From Stomorhina lunata (Eukaryota; Arthropoda; Insecta; Diptera; Rhiniidae), in contig OW121740.1 in NCBI GenBank assembly GCA_933228675.1, positions 78,508,137 through 78,572,136 on the forward strand: a stretch of DNA of 64,000 nt, written 5' to 3'. Positions 49,368 through 59,968 of the stretch are shown in pieces. The first letter of the stretch is position 1; each line of letters begins with the position of its first letter. Below the pieces are notes generated by a model, which was given only the letters and a program-made list of their open reading frames with translations, did no database searches and had not been told where the DNA came from. A program made the translations under genes and the position numbers.

Positions 49368-50308
49368 TAATAGAAAATGTCATAAAACAAAATTCCAAAG
49401 TTTGTAGTTTATAATATTTATTTATTTATTTCCTTATTTTATATGTTGTAATAAATTTAAAAAATAAAATATAAAATAAAATACACGAATAAAACAATGA
49501 AATACATTTTTGATCTATTCCATCGATTTGACTTAGTCACATTTTTTGGCCAATTGCCCTCGGCAAGTCCTCAAGGACATGTAATGGCCAGTGCAAATTG
49601 TAGTAACTCGAAAACTGTTTGACCGATTTTAAAGATATGTAGCTTATTGGAAATCTCATTGAGTTTGCCCAAAGGACCAAGATCCAGTTTTTTGCAAAAG
49701 GGGGAACAAATAGCTTTAATTTTGCAAAAACTGAAAATTTGACAATTTTTTTCGATTTAAACGCTATTTTTCAGATTTGGGGCCTATGCACTACGTGTTA
49801 ACGTTGTCCAATTCGACTTAAATTTTGTGGGTGGAAGTTTCTCACCAAATCTCACAATAATCCGACGTGCACCCCTAAAAATTGGAAAATTTATTTTTTA
49901 CATACATTTGAAAACCCGCTATAATGCGTATATCAAGCAAAAAACTAAAATTTTGTGAAAATGAGCGAATTCACTAAATTGTGAATAAATTCGAAAAAAA
50001 ATCAATCGATTTTTATGGTCGATATCTCATTTTGTTGCTATTATATGTCGCTATGCGATAAAATAACAAATCTGGAAGTTTTTTGCCGTTTTCGATTTTT
50101 CATGATTTTTTTAAAACGAAAATTTTTGCCATTTTTACGTAAAAAATATATTTTTTTCTTAAGTTTTTTATTATAACTCCGATACTATTGATCCGATTGA
50201 AACGCGATATATAGACGAATTAAAGGCTATGTAAATCTTAATCGGACTAGTAGTTTTTGAGTTATCATTAATTATTTGAAGAAACGTCTAAAAAAAATTG
50301 CAATTTAA

Positions 50309-52747
50309 ACAAGTAAGAGTGGTATATTCGGCTTTGCCGAATCTTGGATACCCTTCACCAATGGTGTTCCAAAAGTACTTAATATAATTCCACGCAAAAA
50401 TTGGTTATACTAGTATTATATGCAATGAGTCTTTAAAATTAAGAGTCGGAAAAAGAAAAGCTTTTCGGTGGCGTCATTATCTAGAATAGTTATGCACCCA
50501 AAGGTTAGGTTGGGCAGGTGACTGATGTCTAGGGAAGCTTCACTTGGGTTTTTAAGTGGTCCCTTTGTGAAAGATAATGATTACTAGACTACAAGTAGAG
50601 AATGCATATTTAAGCCAGCCAGTAGCTTCGAAATAAAATAGACACATATTTTACGAACATTTAATAAAGTTCGATAGACCAGATAAACCATGCAGAAAAG
50701 ATGCTTCAAAATGTAGATGCCCTTACATTTGCAATAGCACATCGATTTGATGAAGTTTAAGTATTCTGGCATGCAACCCAAAAACACAGTGCCCAATGAG
50801 TGTTGTGCACTTTAATTCGTACGAATTATTCAACTAGTAAAAGTTCTTGATTAGTTATGTAAAACTCTGAAGTTAGCGGACTGATTTAGGTCAAAGCTTT
50901 AACAATGATAAGCCTTAAAATTAAAGGGTATACACTCTTAGTTTTAGATACATACGTGAAATATATAGCTTTTGAATGGATGGATATCAGCTTTGTCGGA
51001 AAAGTTATTAAAGATTTACTTATTTATCTGAAGTTAGTTAATTAATTAAAATGAACACTTCATCAATAATATTTGGGATGTATTGTTCTTTCGATCTGTC
51101 CGATGGATGTTTGGAAAGTTTTGCTCTAGTTCCTTGTGCAATTTTAATGTGATTTAATTTATCAGCATTAAATCGATTCCCGGTCGGGGTTATATGGGAG
51201 ATTTCACTAAATGTGAATAGAGCTCGCCCATTTTCAATATCGAACTTTTCAAGAGATCAGAAATACTTTTGTCAAATGTTGTCCCTCTAGAAAGTTTATT
51301 TTAGGCGCTATCGCCCTGAATATCAATATTGTACAACGTCTTTATACTAAATGTCATCATCGTATCTTAGGCGAAGTTATACGGGATCAATTGTCAAACG
51401 TGAACGGATTTCTCCCAATTGCAATTCAAAAATTTAAATTTTCGTTGATATGTGAGATACTTACATACATATGTAGGTTTTGAACGGATATCATGTAGTT
51501 AGCTGTATTTTCGTACTTCCTAGGAAGATTACCTATAATTTGATATATAATACATTCTCAAATGTTATCATAATGTTCAAAAGTCAGACACAAAATTAAG
51601 ATTAATGCAGAGTGTCTGTCTGCTAAAATCAGATTTGTGGAGCTCCTGGATTTTACACAAAATTTTAGGATATTGGACCACCCTGAATTTTATCATTGTC
51701 GATCAAAACACCATCGCTTAAACGCTAAATTATATCTACCACAAATTACCGAATGCATCAGGATTTAGGTAATCTCCTGCGAAGGACGCTATTAAAATTC
51801 ATCAAAATAAACCTGAGATATCGACAAAACAGGAACTCCAAAAACTTGACTACAACAGAAAAAATTACAGACAGGTAGACGGACGGACAAAAAAACAGAC
51901 GGACGGACGGACAAACAAACAGGCGGACAGACAAACAGACGGACGGACAGACAAACAAACAGACGGACGGACGGAGGTCGCGAAATCGATTCTCCTGCCG
52001 ATTCTGAGTCGATCGGTACAATTTGAATGGTATTCATAATCAGATTTATAGAGTTTATACATCAGATTTTAGAAAATCCTCACACAAAGAACGATGTCAA
52101 ATTTCATCACAATCGGTCCATAAACACCTGAGATATCGCTAAAACAATACTTACAAAATGTCAACAAAATTTCTTAGACACGTACTTTGGGCAATTTGCT
52201 GTACATCAAATGTAGTGTTATGGCGATAACTCAATTGTTTATGGACCGCTTTTAATAAAATTTAATAACGTGCTTGGCTGGGGAACTTCCTAAAATCTGA
52301 TATAAAATTTATGTAGGTCCGTGCTAAAGGAGGATGGTTATTCCTATTTCTGCATTTCATTTTTTCAACAAACATTCTCTAATGCGAACTTTGGGCAATT
52401 TGCGATACATCAAATTCAGTGTTTTTGGCGATATCTCAGTTGTTTATGGACCGATTTTGATAAAATTTTACAGAGTGCTTTGGGGAACTATTTCCTACAA
52501 TCTGATATATAATATATTATCACATGTACACCAGGAGTATCTTTTTTCTCTTGTTATTTAAAAGTGTGTTTCAATAAAAAATTTTAAAATTTTCGTCTAA
52601 TTTTTGGTATTTTTTCGATATTTTCGGTGTTTATAAACCGATTTTAATAAAATTTAATAGCGTTCATTGCGGGAGAATTTCCTAAAATCTGATATATAAT
52701 TTATGTAAGTCCATCCTCCAGGGGCTTCAGAAACTTGATTTCAACAG

Positions 52748-52785
<38 letters not shown>

Positions 52786-53895
52786 GGACATTGCTTAATC
52801 GATTCTCCTCCCGATTCTGAGTCGATCGTTTGTATAAATTACAAACGGAATCACAAACTTATAATACCCTTTCACCTATTGGTGAAGGGTATAAAAATTA
52901 CAGACAGGTAGACGGACGGATAAAAAAACAGACGGACGGAAGGACAAACAAACAGACAGACGGACAGACAGACAAACAGACGGACGGACGGAGGTCGCGA
53001 AATCGATTCTCCTGCCGATTCTGAGTTGATCGGTACAATTTGAATGGTATTCGTAATCAGATTTGTGGAGTATAGATTTTAGAACAAAGAACGATGTCAA
53101 ATTTCATCACAATCGGTCCATAAACACCTGAGATATCGCTGAAACAATACTTACAAAATGTAAACAAAATTTCTTAGACACGTACTTTGGGCAATTTGCT
53201 GTACATCAAATGTAGTGTTATGGCGATATCTCAATTGTTTATGGACCGCTTTTGATAAAATTTAATAACGTGCTTGGCGGGAATTGGGAATTTCCTAAAA
53301 TCTGATATAAAATTTATGTAGGTCCGTGCTAAAGGAGGATGGTTTTTCCTATTTCTGCATTTCATTTTTTCAACAAACATTCTCTAATGCGAACTTTGGG
53401 CAATTTGCGATACATCAAATTCAGTGTTTTGGCGATATCTCAGTTGTTTATAGACCGATTTTGATAAAATTTTACAGAGTGCTTTGGGAAACTATTTCCT
53501 ACAATCTGATATATAATCATATGTACACCAAGAGTATCTTTTTTCTCTTGTTATTTAAATATGTGTTTCAATCAAAAATTTTAAAATTTTCGTCTAAATT
53601 TTGGTATTTTTTCGATATTTTCGGTGTTTATAAACCGATTTTAATGAAATTTAATAGCGTTCATTGCGGGAGAATTTCCTAAAATTTGATATATAATTTA
53701 TGTAAGTCCATCCTCCAGGGGCTTCAGAAACTTGATTTCAACAGACAGACGGACGGACAGACAGACAGACATCGCTTTCTCCTCCCGATTCTGAGTCGAT
53801 CGGTATAATTTTTATGGGGTCTACGATCACTAATAAAAAAATTACAAACGGAATCACAAACTTATAATACCCTTTCACCTATTGGTGAAGGGTAT
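50309..53895 (-). mobile_element. INE-1-like element inserted in the right inverted repeat
   Basis: Begins ACAAGTAAGAGTGGTATATTCGG and ends CCCTTTCACCTATTGGTGAA...GGGTATAAAAA. The interrupted sequence is recovered by comparing the left inverted repeat (GGCAAGATTTTTTTT...AAAATTGCAATTTTTTTTAG at 47970-48020). The insertion point is an A-rich tract. At 3.6 kb it is about 1 kb longer than the copy at 26314, because the module set around ACAGACAGGTAGACGGACGG (51866 and 52899) is duplicated in tandem. Confidence 0.8.
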
Positions 53896-54208
53896 AAAAA
53901 AAAAAAAAAAATTTTTAAATCTTGCCATAGAATTTAAAAATTTTACCATTTTTGTACTATGGTAGCCATGATACATCAAATGTATATAGTGGTTACTCGA
54001 GCACATTTTTGCTTTTGACCTGTGTAATCAATTTGTTTTAATTACCTTTAAGATACCTTAAGCCAAACAAACATCTTAACACAAAATGTTTTTTATTGGA
54101 AATTTTTCTATAGAAAAATATTTTTATCGAAAATTTTTCAATAGAAACATATTAAAAAAGTTTTACTGTAGTGTATTGGACTAAGATCCCAATTTATTAC
54201 AATTATTT

Positions 54209-54625
54209 ACGAATTATTATTATTATTGTATCCAACAAATATCAACATAAAGCGAAGATTATCATCTGAATAGAAACACACAAACATTTTTCAGTTTTAT
54301 CATTTCTTTATTTTCAACACATTTGTTGTTACTTTGTTGGCGACTAAGACTAAGGGGTTCAAAGAAGATTTAAATAAACAAAAGTTTATTTTAAAACTTG
54401 GCACAGGTGCAGAAGTATATTTATTAAAAAGGTTTATCAAAAATTTTGGGACATCAAATATTTAATTAAAAAGTTGTACTGTAGTAAATTGCACTAAGAT
54501 TCCAATTTATTACAATTATTTATTATTGTAATAAATTGTTTTTTGATAAAACCAAAAATGATAGTAAAGTGAAGATGATAATCTTCGCTGTATGTTGATA
54601 TTTGTTGGACACAATAATAATTCGT
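54209..54625. mobile_element. 417-bp MITE-like element with ~50-bp inverted repeats
   Basis: ACGAATTATTATTATTATTG...CAACAAATATCAACATAAAGCGAAGATTATCATC at 54209 is inverted at 54575-54625. A direct copy of TTACTGTAGT-TATTGGACTAAGATCCCAATTTATTACAATTATT flanks or overlaps the element at 54163 and 54475. No superfamily is assigned. Confidence 0.55.
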
Positions 54626-54929
54626 ATTTATTCTGTCCCTCTAAGTAAGATATAATGTCGTCGGTGCGTAGAAGAAAACACCTATGTGTAATTTTTCGAT
54701 TTTTTTCTATTGGTCCATTAGGAAGCCTATCTGGTAATGCATTTATACCTCAAAGAATTTCCAGTTATCTCAAATGGTCTCAAAGTTAGCTAAAACTCCT
54801 ATGTGTAACATATAATAGAAAATCTGCGGCAAAAACGGTTATGTGTTATAAGTACACATAACTGTTTTTGATTTAAATGTAAAAAATGTACAGTCATACT
54901 ATGACGGAGGTAGATAGCGCCCATTCTAC

Positions 54930-55131
54930 TTTAGAATGGACACACCTGCTGATTACGTTAGTCAAATGAGAAGTTCTAGATCATGTCAACCATACATAAT
55001 AAATTATTTAGAATATACATTTTTCAAGATCTACGAAAACCATCCAGAAAACTTTCTTCAATAAGGCCGGGAAAAAAGTCTGGTGAACCAACAGTTTGCG
55101 ATATTCGTGCTTTTCTTTATAAAACCAACTA
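54930..55131 (+). pseudogene. TE-associated protein fragment (SIRPGKKSGEPTVCDIR)
   Basis: Two frames joined by a shift near 55060 read YIFQDLRKPSRKLSSIRPGK then SGEPTVCDIRAFLYKTN, ending at a stop at 55129-55131. I recall near-identical RPGRK-GDPTV-DIRxLxY blocks in unannotated multi-copy proteins of insects and cnidarians, so this is probably another transposon remnant. No catalytic motif is visible and no family name is claimed. Confidence 0.35.
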
Positions 55132-55253
55132 GGTATTATATTATGTACTACTATTTTTCTATTATAATTAATTTGTTATTTTTTTGTCACTTATTAAAGA
55201 AATAAATTTTAATAAGACTTGTTTTGGTTTCGAATTTGCAAATTTTTAATTTT

Positions 55254-56200
55254 AAACAAGTAAGAAAGTGCTATAGTCGGTCAAGCCCGACCATACGATA
55301 CCCTTCACAACTAAGGTCAAAGGTGTTCTTTTTTTTCTGTATAAAGACAAATATTTTCTAATATCTTATATATTTAAGCTGTTTCCGTAATTTGGACTTA
55401 TATGAGATCTAGGGTCAGATGTGGAACGATTATCTCGAATTTCGCAAATTGATTACAGTTATTACAAAAAGTATGTATGCAAAAAAAAACTTAAAATTCC
55501 CATTGTCTTCAGATTTACGAGCGTTTTAGTTCATTTTGTCTCATTTTGTGCGTTTTGACAGAAGAGTTTGTATGGGAGCTGTAGTCAAATGTGGATCGAT
55601 TTCAACGAAAGTTGTTACAGTGATTCAAGTTTACATAAGCAGTATCTGTTTTAAATTTCATGAAAAAATAATGATATTTGTGGCTAATATATCAATTCCG
55701 GGAAGTGGGACCTATGGGAGGTACCATAAATAATGTACCGCTTTTCACCACCATAGGTTAAAAGGGTATTATAAGTTTGTGCTGATGTATGTAACGCATA
55801 GAAATATTTGTCTTAGACAGGTCGCAATTCTAAAGATAATTTGATGAAATTTGGCACAGATCATTTGTTTGATAATGGGACCATGGCTATTGAAATTCGT
55901 CGAAATCGGTCCATTATTTATGATACCTTCACGAAATTTAAATCATATACGGCTTATATAAACCTAAATCACATTTGACCATAGCTCCCATACAAACTCT
56001 TTTCTCAAAACGAACTAAATGGGACTAAAAGGCTCGTAAATCCAAAGATAATGAGAATTTTAAGTTTATTTTTTGCATACATAATTTTTGTAACAATTGT
56101 AATCAATTCACAAAATTTCGAAATCGTCGGTCTACATTTGACCCTAGCTCTCATATAAGTCCAAATGACGGAAACAGCTTAAATGTGTAATGCATTAAAC
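55254..56200. repeat. Palindromic INE-1-like dimer, short subfamily
   Basis: The left arm starts ACAAGTAAGAAAGTGC, then the GTCGGTCAAGCCCGACC hairpin. The centre, near 55735, has TTTTCACCACCATAGGTTAAAAGG. The right arm returns through AAATTTGGCACAG, ATTTGACCATAGCTCCCATAC and ATTTCGAAATCGTCGGTCTACATTTGACCCTAGCTCTCATAT. The right outer end is lost near 56200. The single-copy relative is 31573-32232. Confidence 0.65.
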
Positions 56201-57430
56201 ACATAGACAACAGCAGGCTACACGAACACCGACTACAAAAGTCGTTGGCTGCAATCGTCGCCTTGAGTCAGCTATTTAATTATTTTGGGGACGGCTACAT
56301 TTAAGACGGCAGCTACATTTCGAAACACCTGTTTATGAGTGGTGCCAATATCGCGTTTATAAGATGGACAAAATAACTATTTCAATTTTGATAAAAACGA
56401 CATAAATTCATTTTATTAATTAATCTCCGAAATCAACGGTTTTCCTGTACCTGATAGTATGTATATTAAAAAAAATATATAGAAAGATTTTGGTGTGATC
56501 TCTTATAGTATATAGTATATATAGTTTAAGAGTTATGCGCTTTTTAAATTTTAAGAATAATATTTAATAACTTAAGTAGTTTATATCCGGTATTAACTTT
56601 TTTGGTATAAAACAAAAGCTACTGAAAATATCTTTTATATTCTTATACATATATTTTATATAATATTCTTTATAATGGATTAAGAGCTATAATATACTAT
56701 AAAGTTATTTCTGCAACCGAATTTTTTTTATAAAAATTCGCATATCTAAAAACAATATAGATATAAGTAGCTCTTTTATATAATGAATTTTATAAAGGAC
56801 ATACTGGGCTTTTATATAACATGAACTACGTAGCTTTAGCACACGTAGCGTGTGAGTTTGACAGTTTGAAAAATAACTTTTTAAAATTTTACTTATATTG
56901 AGTAAGAGTTATATAAATATAAATTTTTACATAATATTATTATTATATACATTAACAGCCTAATTTATAAACAAACTAAAATAGGTTTTAAAGCTACTAT
57001 AAGTTAAAATGGGAAAAATTGAATTTATAAAGGGAAAAATATTTTATTAAACTGTTATAACCTATCATAAAATTTGAAATTTTTATTGTGGCCTCTACCC
57101 AACTATAAGCATACAATAAAAAGTTTGGTTGCTTAAAAATTTGATAATTGCGACTTTTTTTTTATTTTTAACACATTTGATGGCAAACAAAATGATTTTT
57201 TATACAAATTTTAATACATTAATTGAAAAAAAGGAATAATATTTTTATATTATTTAATACTATTTATCTGCGATTAAAGAAAAAGACTTTATGAATGCAT
57301 TTTTCATTGATCTTTACAACAAATCGATAATTCATTTCTCCTTATTCAAAAATATGTTGATTCTACCTAAAGTAACCATATATACATACATATGTATACT
57401 TTCACAGTATATCTTAAATTAAATCAGTAG
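56201..57430. other. AT-rich spacer, nothing recognised
   Basis: No element end or gene identified. A short less AT-rich stretch at 56205-56340 shows no recognisable coding content. Confidence 0.3.
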
Positions 57431-57653
57431 ATTGCTTAGCGGCACGATTTTCCAAAATCTTGAAAAAAAAAAATAACCAGATTGGAGTAAATTTTCTTTA
57501 AAATGATTGCTTAGCGGCACGATTTTCCAAAATCTTGAAAAAAAAAATAACCAGATTGGAGTAAATTTTCTTTAAAATGATTGCTTAGCGGCACGATTTT
57601 CCAAAATCTTGAAAAAAAAAATAACCAGATTGGAGTAAATTTTCTTTAAAATG
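57431..57653. repeat. 74-75-bp tandem repeat, three copies
   Basis: ATTGCTTAGCGGCACGATTT starts units at 57431, 57506 and 57580, each ending AATTTTCTTTAAAATG. They differ only in the length of an A-run, so the amplification is recent. Confidence 0.95.
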
Positions 57654-57781
57654 TTTTTTAATTAAAAAATAATTTTTAATAAGAAACATTAAAAAAGTGA
57701 AAACGACCTGGTCCGATTTGAACACTGGCATCAATAAAGATACATTTTTTAATGTAATTAATGAAATAAATTAAAAAAAAA

Positions 57782-57856
57782 TTTTCTTGCTCAATTCTTC
57801 ACTGAGATTTGAACTCACGACTCACGGAGACACTACCCACTGAGCTACTTCATATA
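57782..57856 (-). other. tRNA-like sequence, probably a SINE or pseudo-tRNA
   Basis: On the minus strand: GAAGTAGCTCAGTGGGTAGT (A box), CGTGAGTCGTGAGTTCAAATCTCAGTG (B box with its stem). The anticodon arm is not complete and the acceptor stem does not close, so it is not called a functional tRNA. A second B-box-like GTTCAAATCGG lies nearby at 57710-57725 on the same strand. Confidence 0.45.
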
Positions 57857-58300
57857 CCGAAATTTTTTCAAATTGTAATTAACTTATATAATTTTTATTT
57901 GAACAGCACAAAATAACAATTTGAAACGTGGTATTACCAACATAAAAGCACAAAAACTATAAAAGTGTGTAATTGTTATAATATGTTCATAACATGTTTA
58001 TAAAATCAAATTTTTATTAATGGCTTATTAAACAATAAGTGTATGATAAATATTGTAAGCTTATAAGCCAAAATATAAAATTTTTATAAATTGGACCGTA
58101 AATATATAAATATTTGATAAGAATGTAAATTGTTTACATAAATTCTCTCCATTGTATTTATGGTAAATAAAGTCAAGTGGTTTAAATCGCTCATTTATTT
58201 CAATATTATATAGTGTTGACAGCACTAAATCAAATATAGAAAAAAAATAGAAAATAGAAAAAAAAACAAAAATAGAAAATAGTTTAGTTTTGGCTACAGC
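57857..58300. other. AT-rich spacer, nothing recognised
   Basis: No frame or repeat that I can support between the tRNA-like sequence and the left end of the next transposon. Confidence 0.3.
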
Positions 58301-59584
58301 TACAATGCACAGTGGCTTACGGACGCTTTTTTTTGGAAATAATTCTGTAACTTTTGAACGACTGGAGATATTTGAATGAAATTTGACATGGTGATAGTCA
58401 AGGAGTATTGGAGTTGATTTCTAAAAGCACTGGTCCATGAGGGGTCGGGAGAGTGATTGATGGACCTTCAAAGTTGGTCACCTCGGGTGTTCGACTTTTT
58501 TAAAAATTCGCCAAAAATCCATTTATGTATGGATTGAAAAGAAATTTTAAACTTAAGTTGTCCTTGGGAAGATCTACAAAAAATACGCTTAAATGTGTAG
58601 GTTATCTCCTTTGGATTTCGAGATATTTGGGTAAAAAGGAATTTTTAGGTTGATTTTTTACCTCTTTTTTTAAGCTTTTTTTGATCTGGTGGACGCATCT
58701 GAGGACCAAAATAGAAGAATATTCTTTTAATTTGTAATAAAATTCTGAATAATTTTTGTGCAAGTTAGTTATAGATATCTTCTTTTGTTTAAAAGTTAAA
58801 AATATTCAAAGTTGAAACTTACAAAAAATTTCATTTTTTTTTTAGTTTTTCCCTAATAAAAAAAATATTTTCTTAAGAAACATAAAAAGATTTTTAAAGT
58901 TTTTAAAAGAAATGAGAATGCGTATAAAACAAATTTCTTGCTAATTGGACTTTTGGTCCTCGCACATGCCCTCTCCAAAAATGGCAATTTGTAAAAAAAA
59001 AAATTAGTTTAAACAAAAATTTCTCAAAAGGCAAAGCACCGATTTGAAAAAAATTATAATGTTCATATTTTCCAATATATCTGTTATTGATTAGAAAAGT
59101 TTTTTCTGAAACGCGCTGCAAATAGAGACAGTGTTGCCATATTTGTAAAAAAAACTCATTTTTTGAAACCCCTTTTTCCCCAGTTGGGAATTGGGGAATT
59201 TTTAAGTTAAAATTGGGAATTTTTAGATCTTATTGGTCTACATTACTACAAAATTTCATTGTAATATCTTTATCCATGTCATTTCCACAGAATATCAAAG
59301 ATTAAAAATATTTTCCTTAAAAAAGCAGAAAAACAATTTTTTTTGTTTTACGATACAAGGTGTAAAAAAGTAACGCACTTAAAAAAAACTTTTACTTAGT
59401 GCTAATCTCCTAGTCTTTCCCGATCTAATGATACTAAACATGTATATAAAGCATTAATACCGAGTCTTAAAAAACTCTGAAAACTTTGGCCCCCGTAGCA
59501 TTTTTACACTGTTTATTTAAATATTTATAAGTGATGAATTTGTGCATATAAAATTAATAATCATACTCAAATATTTCACTATAA

Positions 59585-59769
59585 CACGGCATTTACACAT
59601 GCAAGTGCAAGCTCAATACATTTATATTTTTTTACTAACACAATCACACTTCTGCAAGTTGTAGGCTCACTGGCAAGCGATTTTGATTGCCAGTGATTTT
59701 TTTACTTGCATGTCAGAAGAATACGTATACACAACTTGTAACAAGTCACCTACGTGTGTAAACGTACTG
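59585..59769. mobile_element. 185-bp PIF/Harbinger-type MITE with TAA duplication
   Basis: Ends CACGGCATTTACACA and TGTGTAAACGTACTG are imperfect inverted repeats. TAA flanks both sides (59582-59584, 59770-59772). The right inverted repeat of the host transposon preserves the empty site as CACTA-TAA-GATGAC (complement at 62247-62260) with a single TAA. A 3-bp TWA duplication is diagnostic for PIF/Harbinger. Confidence 0.8.
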
Positions 59770-59968
59770 TAAGATGACAATGATCCTTCGCTAATAAACA
59801 AATATTTTTTTATTTTTTTAAAGAAAATATCATGAGGATTTATGAAATATCAAAATGTAAATAATTTGTACTTATATTAAAAGGTGAAAAACATTTTATT
59901 GAAGTATTTGTAGTTAAAGTTTAAACTTACAGTTTTTATTACATATTTATATAAAAGTAGTTATTTAC

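Larger units (their letters stand above)
47906..53991 (+). mobile_element. Long-terminal-inverted-repeat transposon encoding the GERFHQ protein
   Basis: Left inverted repeat 47906-48768 starts CACTATACAATTTTGATGTATC. The right repeat runs 49548-50308 and, after a 3.6-kb insertion, 53896-53991, ending GATACATCAAATGTATATAGTG. Matches are long and clear, for example ACTTCCAGATTTATTATTTT at 48241 with the complement at 50065, and GGGGTGCATGTCGGATTATT at 48441 with the complement at 49860. The interior holds a partial GERFHQ-family gene. Without the insertion the element is about 2.5 kb. Terminal CACTATA resembles the CACWATG ends of Transib. No target duplication is evident (AAAAC and GTTAC). Only the copy of the left repeat in the second 778-bp unit is counted. 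Confidence 0.65.

Noticed and set aside
42518..53100. Frames reading VRPSVCLSVRPSVCLSV
   Set aside because: They are translations of the GTCTGTCCGTC microsatellite of INE-1-like elements, not proteins.
28262..53682. Recurrent frame MLKEDGFSYFCISFFQQTF in three copies
   Set aside because: It lies in the modular body of INE-1-like elements, has no domain, and breaks at different points in each copy.
57782..57856. Functional tRNA gene
   Set aside because: A and B boxes are present, but there is no closed acceptor stem or complete anticodon arm.
58315..58340. 12-bp spacer and nonamer of a full RAG signal after CACAGTG
   Set aside because: A T-run does start 12 bases after the heptamer, but it does not match the ACAAAAACC nonamer; Transib ends need no nonamer.
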